This document shows positions 19,555 through 28,585 of a DNA stretch of 64,000 nucleotides, one piece after another. Position numbers and translations under genes: made by a program. The first letter of the stretch is position 1; each line of letters opens with the position of its first letter. Source of the DNA: Flavobacterium sp. LC2016-01 (lineage in GTDB: Bacteria; Bacteroidota; Bacteroidia; Flavobacteriales; Flavobacteriaceae); the NCBI RefSeq assembly GCF_009711135.1, contig NZ_WMIC01000003.1, positions 62,001 to 126,000 on the forward strand, given 5' to 3'. The notes below the pieces were generated by a model. It worked only from the letters and a program-made list of their open reading frames with translations, made no database searches and was not told the origin of the DNA.

Positions 19555-19720
19555 TCAGTGGTCAGTTTTTTAGTGTTCAGTCTTCTTTAACAAACTTCGA
19601 CTGAAAACTAAGATTTTGTCAGGCTGAGCGAAGTCGAAGCCCACGCAACGCAAAAGCCCTTCGACTTCGCTCAGGGTGACACTTTGAACTACTACTGAAC
19701 ACTAAAAAACTGACCACTGA
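19555..19720. repeat. Large nested palindrome (27-bp perfect arms)
   Basis: Arms 19555-19581 and 19694-19720 are perfect 27-bp inverted repeats (outer end TCAGTGGTCAG, inner end GTGTTCAGT). Inside lies a second inverted pair, GTCAGGCTGAGCGAAGTCG at 19618-19636 and CTTCGACTTCGCTCAG at 19660-19675. The inner sequence recurs at 51891-51916 and 52214-52239. It sits between two convergent genes, 4 bp from the desaturase stop, so it may serve as a bidirectional terminator. It looks like one mobile-type palindrome inserted in another. Confidence 0.85.
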
Positions 19721-19723
19721 ACA

Positions 19724-20827
19724 CTAAATCTCCCCCGTCATCAAAATATTTTCCTGAATTCCTTTATCTCTGAGCATTCTGAAATGCGAACGCACGGCGT
19801 GATAAAATGGATATGAAGTGTACGGAAGATCATATTCTTCGGCATAACGCATTATAATTGGCGTGATGTAAGGATAATACGTGTGAGCGACGCCCGGAAA
19901 AAGATGGTGCGCCACGTGATGCGTAAAACCTCCATATAAAAAATTCGCCAGTTTGCTGTTTGTGCTAAAATCCTTTGTTACAATCATTTGATGCATTGCC
20001 CATGTAGCTGAGAGATTTCCCTCTTCATCTGTTCCTGGAAAATGTGCGTCTTCGTCAACATGTGTCGAAACAAGCGCAACAACTCCCAGCGCGCTTCCGC
20101 ACAAATGCATGGCAAACCAGCCTCCTAAAACGACATACCAAGGCTGACTCAGCAAGAACATTGGAATAAAAAGCAGATAAACCAGATTTATAATTTTTGC
20201 TGCGAATAATCTATAGATTTCCTTTCTCGGAATCTTTTCAACTACTTTTTTTACATAATTGTTTTTTGTGCCGAAAAAGTCCTTAAAATCACGAATATAA
20301 ATCCAATTCAAGCTGTAAAACGGATAAATAAACCACATATAAATATGCTGATATTTGTGATAATTAAACAATGGACTGTTTGGAAAAATCCTGATGATAT
20401 CGCTCTGCTTAATATCAATATCCCAATCTGGAACATTTGGATAAGCATGATGAAGATTAATGTGCCGACGAGTCCAGAGCCAATGATTGCTTCCAAAAAG
20501 CTCTAAAATATACATAAATCGTTCATTGTGTTTTACTTTTTTAAAAAGTGCTCCGTGCGCAGCGTCATGAAAGGCATTTATAAAAAGGACGATCATCGTA
20601 AAACCACACAAAATGTAAAAAAGAAATAATAACGGAGTACTGCTACCAAACAGTAAAATACAGGTGTAAAACAAAAAGAAAAGAATTACTAGTCCGACAG
20701 ACTTAATAATGTTTAACAGATACAATGATGAATTTTGTAAAACAGTTTCGTTCACTTCTGTGCGCAACTTTTTAAAAAAATCATCATGACCCGCTTTGAC
20801 ATAAACTGGGCGTTTTAATTTTTCCAT
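19724..20827 (-). CDS. Membrane fatty acid desaturase
   Basis: Di-iron integral-membrane acyl-lipid/acyl-CoA desaturase, 367 residues. Three His boxes are intact: HDAAHG near residue 87, HINLHH near 121, and HHVAHHLFP near 308, the last preceded by a lone His-rich STHVDEDAHF near 261 as in acyl-lipid desaturases. Hydrophobic segments flank boxes 1 and 3 (VGLVILFFLFYTCILLFG, LFLFYILCGFTMIVLFI; IINLVYLLFIPMFLLS, WFAMHLCGSALGVVAL). Probably adjusts membrane fluidity. Regiospecificity cannot be read. A 27-bp palindrome closes the gene on the 3' side. Confidence 0.93.
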   Translation of the reverse strand: MEKLKRPVYVKAGHDDFFKKLRTEVNETVLQNSSLYLLNIIKSVGLVILFFLFYTCILLFGSSTPLLFLFYILCGFTMIVLFINAFHDAAHGALFKKVKHNERFMYILELFGSNHWLWTRRHINLHHAYPNVPDWDIDIKQSDIIRIFPNSPLFNYHKYQHIYMWFIYPFYSLNWIYIRDFKDFFGTKNNYVKKVVEKIPRKEIYRLFAAKIINLVYLLFIPMFLLSQPWYVVLGGWFAMHLCGSALGVVALVSTHVDEDAHFPGTDEEGNLSATWAMHQMIVTKDFSTNSKLANFLYGGFTHHVAHHLFPGVAHTYYPYITPIIMRYAEEYDLPYTSYPFYHAVRSHFRMLRDKGIQENILMTGEI

Positions 20828-21135
20828 GTTATTTGGTTTTGCTAGAAATTGTCATACCAAATTTAATAAAAAAAAGTTAAACCACGCTAAAACAAAGCTT
20901 TACAGATTTAAAAAGTAAGAAAAGCTTATTATTTAAAAAGTGCAGAAAAATACAGAAGTACTCCTAAAAAGCACAACAAAAACACATCATTTTTCATCAC
21001 CATTTCTCTGTAAATACAGCAAATACTTATTGTCACATTGTTATTCCTCTCTTAAATAATGATTTTATAAAGATGTGATACAACTTCACTTTTTCGTATT
21101 TTGCCTATTAAATACATTTTTAGAAACTTTTTATT
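20828..21135. other. Divergent intergenic region, desaturase / GH9
   Basis: 308 bp without coding potential. On the minus strand a TAAATTTG (-7 type, at 20858-20865) lies 31 bp before the desaturase start. On the plus strand only a degenerate GTATTTTG near 21094 precedes the GH9 gene. Nothing else is recognised. Confidence 0.35.
20858..20865 (-). promoter_or_regulatory. Candidate -7 element for the desaturase gene
   Basis: Minus strand TAAATTTG matches TAnnTTTG; transcription would start near 20851, giving a leader of about 24 nt. A -33 TTG at canonical spacing is absent, so this is a partial match. Confidence 0.4.
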
Positions 21136-22905
21136 ATGCTGAAATTTAAATACATCGTAATCACTTTGCTCTTTTCTGTAATGACTTACAGCAAAACTAA
21201 TATCTATGTAAATCAAGTTGGTTATAATCCAAAAAGTCAAAAAATAGCCATCATAGGAGCTAAAGATAATCTGAGCGAGAATTCAAGCTTTGATATTATT
21301 GATAGCAAAACAAATAAAACAGTATTTACCGGATTGATTGGAAAAGCGCAAAAAGTGGATGACTGGAAGCTTGGAGAAATATATTATAAAGCCGATTTTT
21401 CATCTTTTGAGAAAACAGGAAATTATAAAATCACTTTCAAAATCGCAGATCAGATCTACGAATCCGCCCGTTTTTCAATTGAAGAAGATATATTGGCAAA
21501 ACGTACCATTTCGTCAATTGTACACTACTATAATAAACAAAGAGCAAATACTCCTGAAGAACTTGAAGCCGATAAAAACATGCTATTATTTGGCAGTACA
21601 AAAAGAGTCGATGTTCATGGCGGCTGGTGCGACGCATCTGGCGACGTTAGTAAATATATGTCACATTTGGCTTACGCCAATTTTGTATCACCGCAGCAAA
21701 CGCCATTAGTGACTTGGTCGCTCATTAACACATCTGAAGCAATTCCTGAAAAACTTACGCAATGGAAAATAAAAGATTCACTAGATAATGAAGCCATTTG
21801 GGGTGCCGATTATTTAATGCGCTGTCTGTCTGATGAAAATTATTTTTATATGATTGTTTTCAGCTATTTTGACAAAAATCCATCTGCCAGAAGAATTGTA
21901 GGGCTTAAAGCCAATAGCGTAACTACACATGAATATCAAAGTGCCTTTCGCGAAGGTGGGGGAATGGCAATTGCAGCACTGGCCCGAATTTCGCAATGGA
22001 AAAAATATGGCGATTTTACCTCTAAACAATATTTAGACGGAGCCAAACGAGCTTACGCACATTTATTAGTAAACAATACCAAATATGATGATGACGGAAA
22101 AGAAAACATTATTGACAATTACTGTGCTTTAATGGCTGCAACCGAATTATGGATAGCAACAAATGATAATTTCTATAAAGAAGAAGCTAGAAAATGGGCG
22201 CATAATCTTGAAAGCAAAATGACCGATAAAGGCTGGTTTCGAACGAACGAAAGTGATCGTCCGTTTTGGCATGCGGCAGATGCAGGTTTACCAATTGTTG
22301 CACTGACAAGATATTTGAAAAAAGAAAACGACAATAATGAGATTAAAACAGCGAAAAACGTTATAAAAAAAGCGTTAGAATATAATGTGGCTGTTACTAA
22401 TAATGTAGAAAATCCGTTTGGTTATGCAAGACAAACGTTTTTGTTTGAAAATAAATTAAAAGACGGCTTTTTTATTCCGCATGAAAATGAAACTGGCTGG
22501 TGGTGGCAAGGAGAAAATGCTCGATTAGCATCACTCGCTACTGCAGCAATTGAAGGCGGGAAAATTATTTCTTTTCAAAAAAATGCTTCTGAAAAAAAAT
22601 CACTTGATTTATACGCTTCACAGCAATTATCTTGGATTTTAGGCTGTAATCCTTATTCGGTATGTTTTTTATACCAGTTTGGAGAAACTAATGTTCCGTA
22701 TATGCATTCCAATTACGGACATGGTTCGGAGAAAGGCGGCATTTCAAATGGTATTACTGGCAAAGATGGAAATCCTGATGGATCTGGAATAGATTTTAAA
22801 ATGGATGTTGACGGAAATGATGAATGGCGCTGGACGGAACAATGGATTCCACACTCAGCATGGTTTTTACAGGCTATTACAGCTTTGGTCGAAAATAAAA
22901 ATTAG
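21136..22905 (+). CDS. Secreted glycoside hydrolase family 9 enzyme with Ig-like N-terminal domain
   Basis: 589-residue secreted GH9 glycosidase. Short signal peptide (MLKFKYIVITLLFSVMTYS), then a cellulase-N Ig-like domain (residues 20-115: IYVNQVGYNPKSQKIAII), then the (alpha/alpha)6 catalytic domain. Catalytic-base region: GGWCDASGDVSKYMSHLAY near 162-180; the canonical DAGD is written DASGD. Catalytic-acid region near the C-terminus: GNDEWRWTEQWIPHSAWFL. Also LSWILGCNPYSVCFLYQFG and YMHSNYGHGSEKGG. GH9 enzymes cleave beta-1,4-glucans or beta-glucosamine chains; the exact substrate is unknown. Co-directional with a ThuA-domain gene 30 bp downstream; no SusC/SusD pair is nearby. Confidence 0.88.
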   Translation: MLKFKYIVITLLFSVMTYSKTNIYVNQVGYNPKSQKIAIIGAKDNLSENSSFDIIDSKTNKTVFTGLIGKAQKVDDWKLGEIYYKADFSSFEKTGNYKITFKIADQIYESARFSIEEDILAKRTISSIVHYYNKQRANTPEELEADKNMLLFGSTKRVDVHGGWCDASGDVSKYMSHLAYANFVSPQQTPLVTWSLINTSEAIPEKLTQWKIKDSLDNEAIWGADYLMRCLSDENYFYMIVFSYFDKNPSARRIVGLKANSVTTHEYQSAFREGGGMAIAALARISQWKKYGDFTSKQYLDGAKRAYAHLLVNNTKYDDDGKENIIDNYCALMAATELWIATNDNFYKEEARKWAHNLESKMTDKGWFRTNESDRPFWHAADAGLPIVALTRYLKKENDNNEIKTAKNVIKKALEYNVAVTNNVENPFGYARQTFLFENKLKDGFFIPHENETGWWWQGENARLASLATAAIEGGKIISFQKNASEKKSLDLYASQQLSWILGCNPYSVCFLYQFGETNVPYMHSNYGHGSEKGGISNGITGKDGNPDGSGIDFKMDVDGNDEWRWTEQWIPHSAWFLQAITALVENKN

Positions 22906-22935
22906 GATTCAATTAAAAACTGTATTTACTATCAA

Positions 22936-23709
22936 ATGAAAAATTCAATAGCAGCAATTGTCTTACTAATCATGAGTTTTTTTCTTCATGAAAATTGTGT
23001 CGGACAGGCAAAAAAATCAAAATTCAAGGTTTTAGTTTTGTATGAAAACGGTGGACATCATTTGCCTTTTACTTTAGCTGCGAAACCTTGGCTGAACAAA
23101 CTGGCAATCGACAGCAGTTTTACAATTGACTACATTGAAAATACCCAGACAATTAACGAGGCTCTTTTAAAACAATATAAGGTTTTTATTCAGCTTGATT
23201 ATCCTCCTTACACTTGGAGCGAAGAATCGATGAAAGCATTTCAAAAATACATGAATGATGGAAAAGGTGGCTGGATAGGTTTGCATCATGCCACTTTGTT
23301 AGGTGAATTTGATGGATACCCAATGTGGCAATGGTTTTCTGATTTTATGGGAGGAATAAAGTTTGTAAATTATATTCCAGATTTTGCAGACGCCAAAGTG
23401 AAAATTGAAGACAAATCACATCCCGTTCTAAAAGGAATTCCTTCTGACTTTTTAATACAAAAAGAAGAATGGTACATTTATGATAAAAGTCCGCGTGCGA
23501 ATGTTCATGTTTTAGCTTCTGTAGATGAATCTACTTATGTGCCCGATTCAAAAATCAAAATGGGCGATCATCCCGTAATTTGGATAAATGATCATTTTGC
23601 TTCACGAAATGTTTATATATTTATGGGACATTCTCCTGAATTATTCAACAATGAAGCTTACACAACGCTGTTGAAAAATGCAATATTTTGGGCCGCTGGC
23701 AAAAACTGA
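22936..23709 (+). CDS. Secreted ThuA-domain (trehalose-utilisation-like) protein
   Basis: 257 residues with an N-terminal signal peptide (MKNSIAAIVLLIMSFFLHENCVGQ). The remainder is the ThuA fold (glutamine-amidotransferase-like): FKVLVLYENGGHHLPFTL, IQLDYPPYTWSEESMKAFQ, GGWIGLHHATLLGEFDGY, KSHPVLKGIPSDF, EEWYIYDKSPRANVHVLAS, HPVIWINDHFASRNVYIFMG. It is associated with sugar catabolism in many Bacteroidota loci. It lies 30 bp downstream of the GH9 gene and is probably co-transcribed with it. Enzymatic activity is unproven for this family. Confidence 0.9.
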   Translation: MKNSIAAIVLLIMSFFLHENCVGQAKKSKFKVLVLYENGGHHLPFTLAAKPWLNKLAIDSSFTIDYIENTQTINEALLKQYKVFIQLDYPPYTWSEESMKAFQKYMNDGKGGWIGLHHATLLGEFDGYPMWQWFSDFMGGIKFVNYIPDFADAKVKIEDKSHPVLKGIPSDFLIQKEEWYIYDKSPRANVHVLASVDESTYVPDSKIKMGDHPVIWINDHFASRNVYIFMGHSPELFNNEAYTTLLKNAIFWAAGKN

Positions 23710-23726
23710 GAAATTTAATTTTAGAA

Positions 23727-24917
23727 CTATACGTTTTGTCTTTTGCTTTTTTTACTATAATTTCTTTTCCAAAATAGAAGAAACAGAATCCCCATAAATA
23801 GTACTAAAATATCTATTTTCATTATAAATGGTATTCGCATTATATGATCATTATAATAACTTCCGCCTAACAGAGCCCCACAGCCTATTCCAATTTCCAT
23901 AGAAATATACATCGTTGCAATTGCTTTGCCGCGATGTTCCGGCTGACTTAAATCGATAGTCCACGCATTTATTGCCGGAGATAAAATACCAGTGCCCATT
24001 CCGTAAAGAGCAGCACCAGCAAGCATAATATTTAATTCCTTTCCTTCACTGATTACAAATAATGCAGTTGAAGTTATAATTAATCCGATCAGAATAACAT
24101 TTGTGCGTCCGTATCTATCAGAAACTTTTCCGGCTCCAAATCGTACCATTACAGAAGCAATAGTAAAAGCAGTAAAAAAGACTCCCTTGTTTTGCGCTCC
24201 AAGATGCTGGCTCCAATCTGGAATCAAGGTCAAAATTAAACCATAAGCGGTATAAGAGAAAAACGTAATGACTCCTGCAGGAAGTGCGCCAATGTCAATA
24301 ATATCCTTTCGGCTAATCAAAAACATAGATTTATGAAGCTTTTCCTTTGTTGCCAAAGTTTCTTTCATATTCATTACAATTACAATAGATAAAAAAGCAA
24401 GAAAAGAAGAACTGTAAAACATAACTTCAATGCCGAAAGCGTTTACAACCCATCCGCCAATTGCAGGGCCTAAAGCGCCGCCAATACTAAAACATAAACC
24501 ATGTAAACCTAATGCTTCGCCCCAACGTTCCCTCGGAATAATATCGGCAACATAAGCAGAAGTTGCTGTAGGTTTAAATCCTGTCGAGAAACCGTGCACT
24601 AATCGTAAAAATAGGAATCCTGAAACCGAACTCAAAATTGGATATAAAAATCCGCAAATGACACAGACAGTGGATCCAATTGCCATTACTGGAACTCGCC
24701 CCCATTTATCAGTAAGTTTCCCGCTAAAAGGACGCGATATTCCCGCCGTAAGCGTAAATAATGAAATGATAAAACCTTTGTACTCTGCTCCTCCTAAACT
24801 ACTTAAATAACTAGGAAGTTCTGGTATAATCATATTAAAACTTGACGAGAACAAAAGTGAACTCATACAAAGTAAAATAAATTGAAGGGTATAAATAGAT
24901 TTTTTATTTTGGACCAT
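23727..24917 (-). CDS. MFS transporter
   Basis: Major facilitator superfamily permease with twelve predicted membrane segments, 396 residues. Seen: the MFS signature between segments 2 and 3 (SGKLTDKWGRVPVMAIG near residues 59-75) and its counterpart in the second half (GKVSDRYGRTNVILIGL). FKPTATSAYVADIIPRERWG and ALGPAIGGWVVNAFG resemble drug-efflux-type MFS proteins; the substrate is unknown. The ATG at 24917 is chosen: an upstream in-frame ATG at 24974 lies inside a TATATTTG promoter element (24972-24979), so it could not be in the transcript. Convergent with the ThuA gene. Confidence 0.9.
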   Translation of the reverse strand: MVQNKKSIYTLQFILLCMSSLLFSSSFNMIIPELPSYLSSLGGAEYKGFIISLFTLTAGISRPFSGKLTDKWGRVPVMAIGSTVCVICGFLYPILSSVSGFLFLRLVHGFSTGFKPTATSAYVADIIPRERWGEALGLHGLCFSIGGALGPAIGGWVVNAFGIEVMFYSSSFLAFLSIVIVMNMKETLATKEKLHKSMFLISRKDIIDIGALPAGVITFFSYTAYGLILTLIPDWSQHLGAQNKGVFFTAFTIASVMVRFGAGKVSDRYGRTNVILIGLIITSTALFVISEGKELNIMLAGAALYGMGTGILSPAINAWTIDLSQPEHRGKAIATMYISMEIGIGCGALLGGSYYNDHIMRIPFIMKIDILVLFMGILFLLFWKRNYSKKSKRQNV

Positions 24918-24971
24918 TATCAGGTTATTAGAATATTTTCCGCAAGGAAAAAAAAGGAATATTTCGAAATG

Positions 24972-24979
24972 CAAATATA
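24972..24979 (-). promoter_or_regulatory. Candidate -7 element for the MFS gene
   Basis: Minus-strand TATATTTG, a perfect TAnnTTTG. Transcription from about 24965 leaves a 48-nt leader to the ATG at 24917 and excludes the earlier ATG. No -33 TTG at normal spacing. Confidence 0.45.
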
Positions 24980-25047
24980 CTTTTCTCTTCTAATAAACTC
25001 AGGGAAATCTGTTGAAAATAATGAACTAAAAAACAACTAAATCAGAG

Positions 25048-26022
25048 TTATTCCAACGAAGAATTTTGACAAGATTTAAAAAACGTATAAGCTCTTTTCT
25101 CTGCATAAGAGTAGGTTGAATTTCGTAACGGAAAAGCACAGTGTCCTCCATATTTTGGAGTTTCCAGATAAACGTATTGGCTTTCTTTAGCGATTGCTCT
25201 TGGGTAACATCTTTCTCCTAAAAAAGGATCATCCAGTGAATTAATAATTAATACTGGAGTAGTAATATTTTTAAGAGAGAATTCAGGAGAAACTTGTTGG
25301 TAGTAATCATCTCGGCTAGCAAAACCATGCAAAGGTGCCGTAAAATAATGATCAACTTCATCAAAAGATGAAATATTGTCAATTTGATCACGGTTTATAA
25401 AATCCGGAAACTGTATCGCTTTATATTTCAGTTTTCTTTTGATATCAATTGTAAAATTCTTTAGATAAACTCTATTAAAGCCTTGTTTGAGTACCTCTGC
25501 ACTTGTTGCAATATGGGTAGGCACTGAAATAGAAACACCGCCTTTTATTCGCTCATCAATTTTTGTCCATCCAAAATAATTCAAAAGCTGCACACCACCC
25601 ATTGAATATCCGATCATATAAACCTCTTCAAATCCTTTTTTCAAAACAAACTGAACAGCTGCATCAAGATCATCAACTGCACCATGATGATAAAGTCTTG
25701 GCAGGCGGTTCATTTCTCCTCCACAGGTACGATTATTCCAAGCAAAAACTGAAAATCCTTTCTTCTGAAAATAAGCCGAACAGCTATTATTATAGGTTCT
25801 TCGGGAATCACCTTCTAAACCATGGCATAAAATCACGGCTTTTTTAGGGTCATTTATAATAAAATCGATGTTGATAAAATCACCATCCGTCAACTCCAAT
25901 TTTTCTCTTGTATAGCCCGGAACTTCAAACTTTTTAAACAAAGCAGCATAAATGGTAGAAACATGCCTGTTCCGATACATAATACTAGGGAAATCATATT
26001 CTGATTGTTCAATTACTGGCAT
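25048..26022 (-). CDS. YheT/ABHD-type alpha/beta hydrolase
   Basis: Cytosolic alpha/beta hydrolase of the YheT (COG0429) group, 324 residues. Seen: oxyanion block AVILCHGLEGDSRRTYN near residues 59-75, FSVFAWNNRTCGGEMNRLPR, nucleophile elbow MIGYSMGGVQLLNYFG (Ser in GxSxG) near 138-153, NSLDDPFLGERCYP with the acidic residue, and a C-terminal KYGGHCAFPLR with the catalytic His. The triad is complete. Physiological ester substrate unknown. Monocistronic, with its own promoter candidate at 26051-26058. Confidence 0.9.
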   Translation of the reverse strand: MPVIEQSEYDFPSIMYRNRHVSTIYAALFKKFEVPGYTREKLELTDGDFINIDFIINDPKKAVILCHGLEGDSRRTYNNSCSAYFQKKGFSVFAWNNRTCGGEMNRLPRLYHHGAVDDLDAAVQFVLKKGFEEVYMIGYSMGGVQLLNYFGWTKIDERIKGGVSISVPTHIATSAEVLKQGFNRVYLKNFTIDIKRKLKYKAIQFPDFINRDQIDNISSFDEVDHYFTAPLHGFASRDDYYQQVSPEFSLKNITTPVLIINSLDDPFLGERCYPRAIAKESQYVYLETPKYGGHCAFPLRNSTYSYAEKRAYTFFKSCQNSSLE

Positions 26023-26050
26023 GACTAAAAAGTGTTTTGGGTGCGTTATA

Positions 26051-26058
26051 CAAATCTA
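26051..26058 (-). promoter_or_regulatory. Candidate -7 element for the YheT-type hydrolase
   Basis: Minus-strand TAGATTTG fits TAnnTTTG; a start near 26044 gives a 22-nt leader. No canonical -33. Confidence 0.35.
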
Positions 26059-26220
26059 CTAAATGAATCAATATGTAATTTAAAACTGTCTTTTTTTATT
26101 TTATTTTTATGAATTTTTATTGAAAAGATGATTCATCCGAAAACAGACTTATGTAAAGAAGATGCACTCACATCAAATGAAGTAATCAAGATATTTCATG
26201 TTTACAAAGAGTTATAAAAC

Positions 26221-26250
26221 AAAAAAAAACACTCGAGTTGAGTGGCTTTT
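26221..26250 (-). terminator. Intrinsic terminator after the S10 peptidase gene
   Basis: Minus strand: AAAAGCCACTC, short loop, GAGTG then nine or more T. The sequence is nearly the same as the hairpin at 34194-34221 below the tRNA operon, so the two probably share an origin. Confidence 0.75.
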
Positions 26251-26295
26251 GATGTGAATCTTGAAAAACAAAATTTGATTTATCTTTCAATTATA

Positions 26296-27819
26296 TCATT
26301 TTAAAGAGCTTAAAATAAAAAGTCTTACATCATTACTAAATAATTTTCCAGTATTTCCTAAATATAGCATATGCCCCGATTGGTATTCTCTAAAAATGAC
26401 TCTGTCTGCAGAAAAATTTGCTTTTTCTACAGTTTTTTTAGCATAGCCCACCGGAGTTGATAAATCATAACTTCCTCCCGCTATAAATACTTTTAAATTT
26501 GGAGTTCTGCGTAAAACAACATTTAAATCATCTGTAAAATCTGGACCTTCTTTAGTCTCTTTTCGTGACCATTGCCATTGAAACGAAATATTTTTCCAAT
26601 CAATAGTTTTATACGTGTCTTGAATATCAATCTTTAATTTTGAAACCAGCAATTCTCTAAACGCAGTAGTAAATCCGGGAACGTATCTTCCCATCGCCGG
26701 ATCATCTGCAACCGGATCATTACCAGAATGTTCAAGGGGAAGATTGTATCTTGTATCATATAATCCAATCTGTAGATTTTCTTTCGACAAAAGACTGTCT
26801 GCAAAAAATTTTGGAGCTATTTCAAGCGTTGACGAAAAAAAATCTCTTGATAATCCTGTGTATTTGCAAAGTCTATCAATTATTACACTCCTTTCTGTTA
26901 CCGAAAGTTTTTGTTGGTTGTCTAATAAAAGTGCATTCAAATAGTCTTTTTCTGCAAATGCTAAAACTTCTTCTTGAAATTGTTCGTAAGAAAATAACGT
27001 TTTGTTTATTTTATTATAATACCAGGCTGTGTTTGCTAAAGTAGGAAGTAATGATGCTGCTCTTTCTGATTTTGCTTCCGATGTTAACTTTTTTAAAGGC
27101 GATTCCAAAGTAGTTCCCAGCATAATAATGCCGTTTACTGTTATGCCTCTCATTACACCAGAATACGTTACGCCACCCATAAGTGCTCTGGGAAGAACTG
27201 AAACTCGCTGGCTTCCATAACTTTCTCCAATAAGAAACTTTGGTGAATTCCATCTATTATTTTTTATCAGCCACTTTTCTATAAATTGCGCCATTGATTC
27301 AGCATCCTGATCTACTCCATAAAAATCTTGCGGAGTGCCAGGCGAAATAATATGGCTGAAGCCAGTTCCCACAGGATCAACAAAAACTAAATCTGCTACA
27401 TCCAGCAAACAATCTGTATTCTGTTCCAATCCAAATGGAGGCAAGTTAGAGGAATTAATTTCAGGAGTCAATTTTACTTTCCACGGTGCAATACTGCTCA
27501 GATGCAGCCAAATAGAAGAAGATCCAGGTCCTCCGTTGAATACAAAAATCACGGGCCTGACTTCTTTATTTTTATTTTGTTTTATATAGGAAAAACTAAA
27601 TACACTGGCGATAACTTTATTATCATCATTTTTAAGCAATATTTCATCTGCTATTGCATTGAAATGTAAAGGCTTTCCATTAATATCAATAGTATGTTTT
27701 GTACTGAAGAAAAGCGGTTTTTTAATCATGATTTCTTCCCTTGCATTTTCCTGACTAAAAAGGGAGAATGACACTAAAGAAAGAAAAGTGATTAAAAAAA
27801 ATCGGGCAGCATTTACCAT
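26296..27819 (-). CDS. Secreted S10 serine carboxypeptidase-like protein
   Basis: 507-residue exported peptidase of family S10. Signal peptide MVNAARFFLITFLSLVSFSLFSQ. Seen: VRPVIFVFNGGPGSSSIWLH (oxyanion region NGGPG) near residues 83-102, DLVFVDPVGTGFS, nucleophile KFLIGESYGSQR (GESYG) near 195-206, AGGSYDLSTPVGYAKK with the catalytic Asp near 440, and EYQSGHMLYLG with the catalytic His. The triad is intact, so it should be an active C-terminal exopeptidase, probably for peptide scavenging. It ends 37 bp before its own terminator. Confidence 0.92.
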   Translation of the reverse strand: MVNAARFFLITFLSLVSFSLFSQENAREEIMIKKPLFFSTKHTIDINGKPLHFNAIADEILLKNDDNKVIASVFSFSYIKQNKNKEVRPVIFVFNGGPGSSSIWLHLSSIAPWKVKLTPEINSSNLPPFGLEQNTDCLLDVADLVFVDPVGTGFSHIISPGTPQDFYGVDQDAESMAQFIEKWLIKNNRWNSPKFLIGESYGSQRVSVLPRALMGGVTYSGVMRGITVNGIIMLGTTLESPLKKLTSEAKSERAASLLPTLANTAWYYNKINKTLFSYEQFQEEVLAFAEKDYLNALLLDNQQKLSVTERSVIIDRLCKYTGLSRDFFSSTLEIAPKFFADSLLSKENLQIGLYDTRYNLPLEHSGNDPVADDPAMGRYVPGFTTAFRELLVSKLKIDIQDTYKTIDWKNISFQWQWSRKETKEGPDFTDDLNVVLRRTPNLKVFIAGGSYDLSTPVGYAKKTVEKANFSADRVIFREYQSGHMLYLGNTGKLFSNDVRLFILSSLK

Positions 27820-27853
27820 TTAATAATTTATTAAGTGCGTAACAAAATTTGAT

Positions 27854-28435
27854 TTATTTTTTTGAAAATTCCCGTCTAATTCTGCTTAATGATGTATCGG
27901 TAACATTGAGATAAGAAGCTATTTGTTTGAGTTGTGCAAATTGAAAAATTTCTTTATTGGTTGTAATAAGATTCTCATATCGGGCTTCACCGCTAAGATT
28001 AATTAATTCCAACGCACGTTTTTTATACATCATGTATTCTTTAGCCAACATTTTTACCCCATAAGCCCTAAACTCCGGAACAGTATGCAGTAATGCGTTC
28101 AATTGATCATAACTGATGGCAAAACCTCTGCAATCTGTAACCGCTTGTATATTCTCAGATGATTTGGTTTTTAAGTAAAACGATGACACTTCAAATACCA
28201 CGCTATCTTTTTGATAGAAATTTGTAGTGATTTCATTTCCATCAATATCATGTGTAAATGCTCTCATAAAACCGCTCTGCAAAAAGAAATAATGTTCATT
28301 TATTTTTCCTTCTCTAAGAAAAAATTCATTTTTTTCAATAGTAATCTCTTCAAAGAACTCTACCACCTCATCTAACGTGCGGTCTGGAAATGGTAAATTT
28401 TTTATGATGTAATTTTTTAATCCTTGTTTGTCCAT
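27854..28435 (-). CDS. Crp/Fnr family transcriptional regulator (no Fe-S cysteines)
   Basis: 193-residue regulator with an N-terminal cyclic-nucleotide-binding-like beta-roll (residues ~25-115: FFLREGKINEHYFFLQSGFM; EITTNFYQKDSVVFEVSSF) and a C-terminal winged HTH (FAQLKQIASYLNVTDTSLSRIRREF). No N-terminal cysteine cluster and no obvious cAMP-contact arginine/serine pair. This type is abundant in Bacteroidota with mostly unknown ligands. The ATG at 28435 is preferred over one at 28492, which lies in a TATTTTTG promoter element. It sits between the S10 gene and the hydrolase cluster and may control one of them. Confidence 0.87.
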   Translation of the reverse strand: MDKQGLKNYIIKNLPFPDRTLDEVVEFFEEITIEKNEFFLREGKINEHYFFLQSGFMRAFTHDIDGNEITTNFYQKDSVVFEVSSFYLKTKSSENIQAVTDCRGFAISYDQLNALLHTVPEFRAYGVKMLAKEYMMYKKRALELINLSGEARYENLITTNKEIFQFAQLKQIASYLNVTDTSLSRIRREFSKK

Positions 28436-28489
28436 TGGTTTCTTTGTTAATATTATACGCAACAGCTTCTTTACAAGACCGTTGCAGGT

Positions 28490-28497
28490 CAAAAATA
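28490..28497 (-). promoter_or_regulatory. Candidate -7 element for the Crp-type regulator
   Basis: Minus-strand TATTTTTG matches TAnnTTTG, 55 bp upstream of the chosen start. It supports the shorter protein start at 28435. Confidence 0.35.
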
Positions 28498-28585
28498 ATC
28501 AATTACCTAATAATTAGATAAAACACAATCTCAAATCACCTGAAAAAAAAAGACACTATTGAGAGACAAATGAGAGACACTTTTT

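Noticed and set aside
21338..21709. 123-codon frame overlapping the GH9 gene on the same strand
   Set aside because: It lies in another frame of a fully conserved glycosidase and has no family features.
24918..24974. Longer MFS start at 24974
   Set aside because: The ATG lies within a perfect -7 element and would not be transcribed; the added residues are not transporter-like.
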